NCBI RefSeq assembly: GCF_019393635.1
Contig: NC_057867.1
Span: 58,980,492 to 59,044,491 of the forward strand
Direction: 5' to 3'
Source of the DNA: Dromiciops gliroides
Lineage: Eukaryota > Chordata > Mammalia > Microbiotheria > Microbiotheriidae
DNA: 64,000 nucleotides
The notes below the pieces were generated by a model that saw nothing but the letters and a program-made list of their open reading frames with translations, did not search any database and was not told the DNA's origin. The position numbers and the translations under genes are program-made. This document shows positions 57,060 to 64,000 of this stretch, in pieces (positions within the stretch are counted from its first letter, which is position 1; every line of letters begins with the position of its first letter).

Positions 57060-58050
57060 TCAGCCAATCAGTAAGGATTTTAAAGGGCCTACTATGTGCT
57101 CACCACAGTGCTAGGATACAAATACAAAGAATGAAACAATCTCTGTTCACAAGGAGCTGGTGTTGGAGTGCAAGAGACAACATGTGCCTAAGTAAATATA
57201 TCCAGCATAAATATAAAGTAAATAAATACTGATATGTACAAAGTAGCTGATGAATATGAGACAGTTTAGGAGAGAGGGCTCTAGCAACTGAGAGGGGTGG
57301 GGTATGGAATCAAAGCTTCAGGCCAGAGATGGTGCCTTAGCTGCATCTTAAAGGAACAGGTGAACTCTGAGGCTGTGTTAAAGAGGGAGCAAATTCTAGG
57401 CATGGGAAACAGTCATTTGCAAAGGCATGGAGATGGGAAATGAAGTGTTCAGTGTGAGGAACACAGAGAAGATTGGTTTGGTTGGACCATAGTATTCAGA
57501 ATGGGGAATAATATACTAGACTGGAAAGATAAGTTGGGGACTGGAATGTGAAAGGTGTTTTAAGATTAAACAAATGGGGCAGCTAGGTGTCACACCTGCT
57601 CTGGAATCTAGGGCCCAAGTTCAGATACTTACTAGCTGTGTGACCCTGGACAAGTCACTTAACCGTTATTGCCTCCCCAAGAAACACCAAATAAAGGAAT
57701 TTATATTTAATAATGGAGGCAACAAGGGAGCCACTGGAATTGGTTGAGTAGGGTAGTCAGATGCTCAGATCTGCATTTAGGGAAAATCTCTTTGGCAGAT
57801 GCAGATAGGATGAACTGGAGTGGGAACATATATCTGAGGCAGGGAGGCCAATTAGAAGGCTGTGGCAAGCATCTACAGGAGAAGCGATAAAGGCCTGAAT
57901 GAAGGTGAAAACTGTGAATAAAGAAAAAGGACAGAATGTGAGAGGTAGCAATGGCAAGAATGGCTAACTGATATGAGGGGAAGTGAGGAGTTGAGTATGA
58001 CACAAAGGCCAAATCTGGGTGATTGGGATGATGGTGCCTTCTACAGAAAC
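57060..58050 (+). repeat. Dispersed repeat 'family E', longest copy
   Basis: Motifs in order: GGGCCTACTATGTGCTCACC, CACAAGGAGCTGGTGTTGGA, AATTCTAGGCATGGGAAACA, GCAAAGGCATGGAGATGGGA, GGTTTGGTTGGACCATAGTA, (SINE 57576-57692), GCAACAAGGGAGCCACTGGA, AGGCAGGGAGGCCAATTAGA and GAGGTAGCAATGGCAAGAAT. The same order is found in pieces elsewhere in the window (7570-8250, 17570, 31070-31150, 32200, 33062), so this is one long ancient family. I cannot give it a firm name. Confidence 0.6.
57576..57692 (+). mobile_element. Short tRNA-headed SINE with deleted middle
   Basis: GGGGCAGCTAGGTGTCACAC head, but part of the segment between head and B box is lost. Then TACTAGCTGTGTGACCCTGG, ending CCTCCCCAAGAAACACC. 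Confidence 0.75.
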
Positions 58051-60145
58051 AGAGAAGTCTGGGAGAGGAGTCTGTATATCTGATCTAGTTATCTGTTATA
58101 TTTGGTCAGTTTGCCTATTGTAGATGATCAGAACTATGTTTATAAAGCTATGTTTACAAAGAGGATAGCTGAAAATTTCATGTTAAATCTCACTGCTTTT
58201 GTAACGGTTTAGAGTTTTGGAAGTACAGGAGAGAAAGATAAGTTTAAATTAAAGAGGCGAACTTCCCAAAATCTTCCTCCTAGTTCTGCTAGCAAGTAAT
58301 CTGACCTCTGTAGACATCACACCTGTAACTGGAGGTTTGTTTGAAAAGTCCATGAAAGGCAATAGGCCATAGTTCCTTCCATCTTGCCTTGATGGCAAGA
58401 AGACTTTGGTTCAAAGTCCTGCCTGAGGTTTGTAGATGTGGGGTTTGAGTTGTCTCTGGGACATCCTGTGCCCAATGTGCCACTGGTGATGTGAGAATTT
58501 CATACTCCCTTTTCTGTGTTCAGCATCTTCAATGTTTTGTTCCTTTCCTCTGCTTATAAATATGTACTATCTTTTGAAAATAAGTTTTTTATTCAATATT
58601 TTATTTCTGAATCACAGTCATTTCTGGATATTATCCTTGCCCCCCAACCAAACAAACACAAAATGAGCCCTATCTTGCATCAAAGAAAAGCAATTAGGCA
58701 AAATCACACTGACATTGTATGAAACATTCTGGACTGGCAGCACACTGCCCTTTACTAAAGGGAGGGATGTGCTTTCTCTTCTGCGGGGCCAAAAGGGATA
58801 TTATAATTAGTGGACATGTGGCTTGTACCAACTACATTCAGTTCCAACCTTTGGTACCCTCAATTTCCTTCAATTTTGTTTATGACCTAAAAATCTATGG
58901 AAACATCTCATGCTGATTTCTGTTTTGTTATCATTTGGATAAATGAATTTCTTTGCTTAAAAAAAAGTCAACAGGCAGCTTTAGTATAGTGGAAAGATAC
59001 GAATTTAGAGTTAGGAGACCTGGACTCCAATTCTAGTTCTTTTGAAAATGAGTTATATCCTTGGCTGAGTCACCTCACCTGTTGAGGTCTCAGTTTCCTT
59101 CTCCCTAAAATGGGTATCAATTCTACTTCTGCTTTCTGTGGGAGAAGGAACAAGAGGGAAGAAAGAGAGACTGCCATGGAATAAAGAGGAGAAGAAACTC
59201 ATGTAGGTGAATTGGAAGGATTTGGACGAGTAAGGGAGGTCGGAGGTTAAGTTTTGGGAAAGGAATCAGTGCTGAAATATGGGAGAAATTAAGTAAAACT
59301 TGAAGGAGAATAAACTCTTCACCCAAAGACAAATAAGAAGGATATACAAGGATTAAGGAAGATCAAGAAGGCTTCTATAACTCAACTAGAACCAAGATTT
59401 GAGAAAGAAAAAGAAAAGGTATTAGGCAAGTCAGTGCAAGATAAGTAAGGAAAGATAAGTGGAACAATTCCACAGTAAGCAAATTGATAGAGGAGATTGA
59501 TGGGTAGGGCAAACTGGTGAAATGGATGGAAGGGTGGTGCAAGGCTGAAGGGGAGATGGGTGTGGGAGCAAAGTTGTCAAGATCAGGAAAGTAAGTTCAG
59601 AGGAGTTCTCAAGTAATTAAGAGGTGATAATTGGCTGTAAAATTTTTAACCAGGTGCTTAGGGTTGAGGTGTAAAAACAAACAAGTCTGCAAAAAAAAAG
59701 GAGAATGAAAATCTCTACCAGTATAGGGAGTAGGGAAGATGTACAGTGCCTTACAGCGAGTGAGTTGATGTTTGCATTCTTACCATAGCCCAGGGACTAT
59801 TATCAATATTCCAGGGAAGGCTGATCTCCCTCCTGAAGGAGAAGATAATGGTAAAGGTGAAGAGGATGGAAACCCGTCCATACTGTTTGTAGTAAGAATG
59901 ATGCAGTCAGAAGAGAAAGAGACTAAGTGGCGCTTCAATGGGATATAAGGGGATTTGTGGAAGAGGCGGGTAAGTCTGTTGCTTGTTACGATGTTGGAGA
60001 GAAAAGTGGTAGTCAGAGGAGAAAAAAAAAGCTTTTCAAACCTGGTTTGAGACCCTTCCTGAAGAGGAGGAAGCTAGGTGCTCTGGGAAATGAGAGGTCA
60101 CTTGTCCTGTAGAGCCTGATTGTTGTTTGTCCTCCATTCTCTCTT
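58050..60145. other. Unassigned sequence with one old SINE/MIR
   Basis: A MIR-like SINE lies at about 58970-59110 (GGAAAGATACGAATTTAGAG, GGAGACCTGGACTCCAATTC). 59120-60130 is A/G-rich and may hold more of the dispersed family E or another old element. I recognise no gene. Confidence 0.35.
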
Positions 60146-60149
60146 TTGT

Positions 60150-60330
60150 TGTTGTTGTTTTTGGGCTTTTTGCAGGGCATTGAGGGTTAAATGACTTGCC
60201 CAGGGACACACAGCTAGTAAGTGTCAAGTGTCCAAGGCCCGATTTGAACTTAGGTCCTCCTGAATCCAGGGCTGGTGCTCTATCCACTGTACCACCGAGA
60301 TGCTCACCACTGTGCTACCTAGCTGCCCCC
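60150..60330 (-). mobile_element. Short SINE with duplicated 5' head
   Basis: T/(TTG)-rich tail at left, then GGGTTAAATGACTTGCCCAG, GGTCCTCCTGAATCCAGGGC. On the sense strand the head occurs twice in succession, as 60328-60306 (GGGCAGCTAGGTAGCACAGT plus GGT) and 60305-60283 (GAGCATCTCGGTGGTACAGT plus GGA), before the body. Same 23-bp period and same junction as at 13765. Confidence 0.85.
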
Positions 60331-60560
60331 TTTTGTCCTTCATTCTCAAAGAGAACCATGACATTGGGGTGCTGTCATGACTTGCACTGTGGCAAGATAA
60401 ACATCAGGACGACTGGACATGGCCTAGAATTTAAACATCAATGCAATTGGTGACTTGCCCAGGTTCACATAGCAAGTAAGTGTCTGAGGTGAGATTTGAA
60501 TTCAGATTCTCCTGACTTCAAGGCCAGCGTTCTAACTACTGTGCCACCTAGTTGCCTGAT
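60331..60560 (-). mobile_element. Composite marsupial SINE
   Basis: TTTTGTCCTTCATTCTCAAA, GAACCATGACATTGGGGTGC, CAGGACGACTGGACATGGCC, GTGACTTGCCCAGGTTCACA, CTACTGTGCCACCTAGTTGC. Internally shortened relative to 41309-41595. Confidence 0.75.
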
Positions 60561-60689
60561 GCAATAGAGCTAGAGATGCCATCAGGTAAGAAATAGATAG
60601 CATGGGCCCCTAAGGGGCAGAGGAAAACGGGAAGAGTAGAAGGAGTCAGTAATTACTCCTCAGGGGGTTCTGGGGCTGTGGGTTTTATA

Positions 60690-61105
60690 ATGTTTCTTTT
60701 TAAATTAATTTTTATAATTAGGTATTGATTTTCCCTCCTACTCTTCTTCCCCATCTCAAATAAAAAACAACAAGGACAAGAACAGAAAAAATGTTCATGA
60801 CAAGTATGCATAGTCAAGCAATACAAATTCCACCACTGGCCACATCCAAACCTGCCTATCTCATTCTGCACCTTGAATCCCTTATCTCTCTTTCTAGAGG
60901 TAGGCAGCCTGCTTCATCATGAGTCCCCTGGAATTGTGGTTGGCCATTGCATTGATCAGAGTTCTTAAGTCTTTCAAAGTTGTTTTCCTTATGTTAGTGC
61001 TATCATATCCACTGTTCTCTTGTTTATGCTTACTTCACTTTATATCAGTTCAGTTTTTTTTTAAACTTATAATGTCGTATCAGCACGGCCCATTCTATTT
61101 GACCT
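60690..61105 (-). mobile_element. Old L1 3'UTR and ORF2-end fragment
   Basis: CCACTGGCCACATCCAAACC, TGCTTCATCATGAGTCCCCT and TTGGCCATTGCATTGATCAG are the complement of old L1 sequence. Diverged. Confidence 0.65.
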
Positions 61106-61155
61106 CTTCTTGCTTCTTGGGGTGCGGGTGGGGGTAGGGGCTGTCTCTATTCGGG

Positions 61156-61400
61156 GCAGTTAGGTGATTCAATGGATAGAGCCGAGACCTGGAGTTAAAT
61201 CCAGCCTTCAGATACTTCTGAGTTGTGTGACTTTGAGCAAGTCATTGAACCTCACTTTCCTAATCTGTAAAATTGAAATAATAACAGCACCTACCTTCTA
61301 GGGTAATTGTGAGGATCGAGTGTAAGGATAATAATTGTTAAATGCTTAGCACAGTACCCGACCCATGGTAAGCCATATATAAATATTAGTAGTAGTAGTT
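61156..61400 (+). mobile_element. Old CORE-SINE with L2-like tail
   Basis: GGGCAGTTAGGTGATTCAAT head, TGTGTGACTTTGAGCAAGTC, CACCTACCTTCTAGGGTAAT, GCTTAGCACAGTACCCGACC, then a (TAG/TTA)n-like microsatellite. Confidence 0.65.
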
Positions 61401-61444
61401 ATTATTATTATCATCATTATCATTATTATCCATTTACATTATTG

Positions 61445-62510
61445 TACTAATTGCACGTGTAGTTTTTAAAAAATATTTTTTTAAAATAACAAGTTTTTCA
61501 AAATTAATATACCACTTCAACTACTCCCCTCTCTATTGAGCAGTTTTAAAAAATCCTCAATACATATCTGCATAGTCTAGCAAAAATAAAATCCACATTG
61601 ACTAAGTCTAAAAATAAATGTTTCTTTCTGCATTTTAAGTACATGCCATGGCATGTTTCATCTTCAATCTTTTGGATTGGTCGTTTATCATTATACTAAT
61701 CAGAGTTCTAAAGTTTTCCAAAGTTGTTTTCTCTATATCATCATTGTTTAAATTATCTTCATTCTCCTCACTTAGTTCTATATCAGTTCATGCCTTTCCA
61801 GTTTTCTTTGGCACAATAATATTCTCCTATATTCATATACCACAATTTGTTTAGCCATTCCCCAAGAGGAAGATATCCCCTTAAGATCTGCTATGAATAA
61901 TTTCATAGGTAGAGATCCCCTTACTTTTTCTTTGAATTTTTTGAGGCATAGCTAAGTCTAGTGCTGGTACAGCTGGGTCAAAGGGTAGGTATGCACAGTT
62001 TTGTTACTTTCTGGGCATAGTTTCAAAATTGCTTTCCAGAAATGCGTAAGCAATGCTGGATCAATTCACATCTCCACCAACAGTTTACTAGTGTATCTGT
62101 TTCCCATAGTCCCTCCAACATTTGTTATTTTCCTCTTTTGTCATTCTTCCAAGTCTGATAAGTGTGAAGTGGGATCTCAAAGTTGCTTTAATTTGCATTT
62201 CTCTAATTATTAGAATTTAGAGCATTTTTTCATATGATTGTTGATAGCTTGAATTTCTTCTTTTGAAAACTATCTCATTATGTCCTTTGAACATTTATCT
62301 ATTGTTAATAGCTTTAGGCCTTACAAATTCAAATTAGTTCCTTATATATCTTGGAAATTCAACTTTAAAAAAAAGAAACTTGTTGCAAAGAATTTTTCTC
62401 AGTAAGCCATTTACTTTCTATTTTCTACTACATAAGTAGAAAACTGTGCAAAATCTTTTAAATTTTATGTAATCAAAATTATTTATTTTATCTTGTGTCA
62501 TTTATGTGGC
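61445..62510 (-). mobile_element. Old L1 fragment (ORF2 C-terminal region and 3'UTR)
   Basis: TTCATATACCACAATTTGTT, AGCCATTCCCCAAGAGGAAG, GCTGGGTCAAAGGGTAGGTA, ATCTCCACCAACAGTTTACT and ATTTGCATTTCTCTAATTAT follow the reverse of ORF2 in the full-length L1. Many breaks. Confidence 0.8.
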
Positions 62511-63069
62511 TCTTTCCCAGTTTTCTTGGAAATTGTCCATTTCATAATTTCTTATCTTGCAATAATATTCCATTACATTCATATATCATAATTTGTTTAG
62601 TCATTCTTCAATTGATGGGCATTCCCTTAGTTTCTAGTTCTTTTTTACAACCAAAAGTGTGTGCATACACACATATATGTATATATAAATACATCTACAC
62701 ATATACTCTTTTGGTTTTACATATATATCCCATATGCACCTTTTTCCTCTTTCTTTGATCTGTTTAGGGTATATGTCTTGTAGTGATATTGCTAGGTCAA
62801 AAGGTATACACAGCTTAATAACTTTTAGATATAGTTCCTTACTGTTTTCCAGAATGGCTGGACCAGTTCACAGCTCTGCCAACAGTGCATCAATATGCCC
62901 GTTTTCCCTAATCATCTCCAGCATTTGTCAGTTTCCTTTTGGTCATTTTTGCCAGTCTTATGGATGTGAGGTAGAACTTGCTTTAATTTGCATTTCTTTC
63001 TTAGTGATTTCAAAAAGTTTTTTTCTGGTTGTTGATAGCTTGGATTTCTTCCCTTACAGTTTGCCTTTT

Positions 63070-63124
<55 letters not shown>

Positions 63125-63460
63125 CTATCTACTAGGAAAATGGCTTTTTCAAAAATTTTGAATTGGTTTCTTTATACAACCCCCCCTTACCTGTTTCCCT
63201 TCTAATTTAACTGCATTTGGTTTTATATGTGCATAATCTTTTAAATTTTATGTACTCAAAATGACCCTTTTATCCTCACTGATCTACTGTATCCCTTGCT
63301 TGATCATGAACTCTTTCCCTGTCCATAGATTTGAAAGTTAATTTTTATCTTGCTCCTCTAATTTGTTAATGATGTCATTTACCCTTCTGCCTATTTTGTG
63401 TGTCCATTTGCAGCTTCTCTCAGTATATGCTATGAGATGTTGTTGGATACCTAGTTTCTG
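62511..63460 (-). mobile_element. Second old L1 fragment covering the same ORF2 region
   Basis: Restarts at an earlier L1 point (TAATATTCCATTACATTCAT, TCTTCAATTGATGGGCATTC), so it is a separate insertion or a duplication, not a continuation. It runs through TGGACCAGTTCACAGCTCTG and ATTTGCATTTCTTTCTTAGT to about 63460. It contains an (AC)n microsatellite at 63074-63122. Confidence 0.75.
63074..63122 (+). repeat. (AC)24 microsatellite
   Basis: Uninterrupted AC dinucleotides for about 48 bases within the L1 fragment; probably length-variable. Confidence 0.95.
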
Positions 63461-64000
63461 TGAGGCAGCTATTTGTCAACCACATGACAAGAGAGAGGCT
63501 TGCTGTCATCCTAGGGCATGTAGCCAAGATGTAAAAGAGAAGCTCTCCAGACTTCTCAAAATGGATGACAAGTACCTGCTTCTGGTAATTCAGATGGGCC
63601 CAAATGATATTGCCAGAAGGAACCTAAAAAGTGTTGTCGACTACCATGAACTCTTAGGGAAATAATGAAAGGCCATGGAGCATTGGCTGTTTTCCTCCCA
63701 GTTACCCGTTGAAGACAAAAGATTCAGAAGAAAGCAATTAATTTGGGAAGTGAACAGCTGGCTAAGAAAGCAGTATCTGAGAATGGGATTTGGATTTCTG
63801 GTCCATGGCTTCAAATATAGAAATGACAGATTCCTGGCCAAAGATGGAATACACCTAATAAAAACTGGTAACTATCTAATCCAAAGGGCTTTAAACTAAA
63901 AAGTATGGGAGAGGGAGAAGTATATTTCCCAAATTCGATACAATAGAGAATATGTACAATGAAAGAAGAACAACAGAAGGTACCGGAGAAGAAACTCAAG
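63460..64000 (+). pseudogene. SGNH/GDSL-hydrolase-like segment of retroelement type, broken
   Basis: The sequence shows two typical SGNH blocks: LLVIQMGPNDIARRNLKSVV (a GxND-like block) and FLAKDGIHLIKTGNYLIQRA (a DGxHL block holding the usual Asp-His pair). Between them is FSSQLPVEDKRFRRKQLIWE followed by NSWLRKQYLRMGFGF. The nucleophile region (GDS) was not found. This combination is known from the esterase-type ORF1 of CR1/L2-clade LINEs and from abundant repeat-borne proteins of sauropsids. Which element this one belongs to is uncertain. The region looks degraded and continues beyond the window. Confidence 0.55.

Overview
This window is nuclear DNA from a mammal, and the repeats point to a marsupial, probably an Australian lineage. 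The evidence is a dense load of one tRNA-headed SINE (head GGGGCAGCTAGGTGGCGCAG, A-rich tail; the WSINE1/MAR type), a longer CORE-type SINE with an (AAC)n-like tail (Mar1 type), a third composite SINE, marsupial-type L1s, old L2, MIR and L3/CR1 fragments, and a Tigger1-type DNA transposon. SINE family names are from memory and could not be checked. No ordinary intron-containing gene could be followed across the window.

Layout: 1-5420 is a diverged higher-order array of purine-rich DNA. 5480-11000 holds L3/CR1, L2, SINE and older L1 debris. 11000-16230 is an old plus-strand L1 carrying five SINEs. 16230-20360 is mixed sequence with MIRs, two SINEs at one target site, a candidate exon (19717-19854) and a hAT-like MITE. 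20363-26980 is an almost intact full-length L1 on the minus strand. 27000-34250 is MIR/L2/SINE-peppered DNA with a (GAA)n tract. 34270-35690 is an old L1 interrupted by a younger truncated L1 that appears to carry a 3' transduction. 36000-42390 holds SINEs and a tail-to-tail L1 pair. 42392-43206 is an internally deleted Tigger1. 44360-45972 is a pyrimidine-rich repeat array. 46003-49760 is a processed retrogene for the catalytic subunit of cAMP-dependent protein kinase. 49760-63460 is again repeat-dominated, and 63460-64000 holds a broken SGNH-hydrolase-like segment of retroelement type.

The only convincing host protein gene is the minus-strand PKA retrogene at 47723-48778. It has 351 uninterrupted codons with every kinase motif I checked intact, lies under a CpG-rich 5' region, and ends in a 1.7-kb 3'UTR with AATAAA and a remnant poly(A). 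Its residues are mostly Calpha-like with some Cbeta-like positions, so it is probably an old PRKACA retrocopy. It resembles primate PRKACG in kind but was probably formed independently.

For novelty, the best candidates are: the intact PKA retrogene and its open GC-rich upstream frame; an L1 with a probable 88-bp 3' transduction whose 5' end joins at the homologous position of its L1 target; a SINE-head iteration (23-bp units) seen with the same junction at two loci; the two strand-asymmetric polypurine/polypyrimidine arrays; and a possible unrecognised exon.
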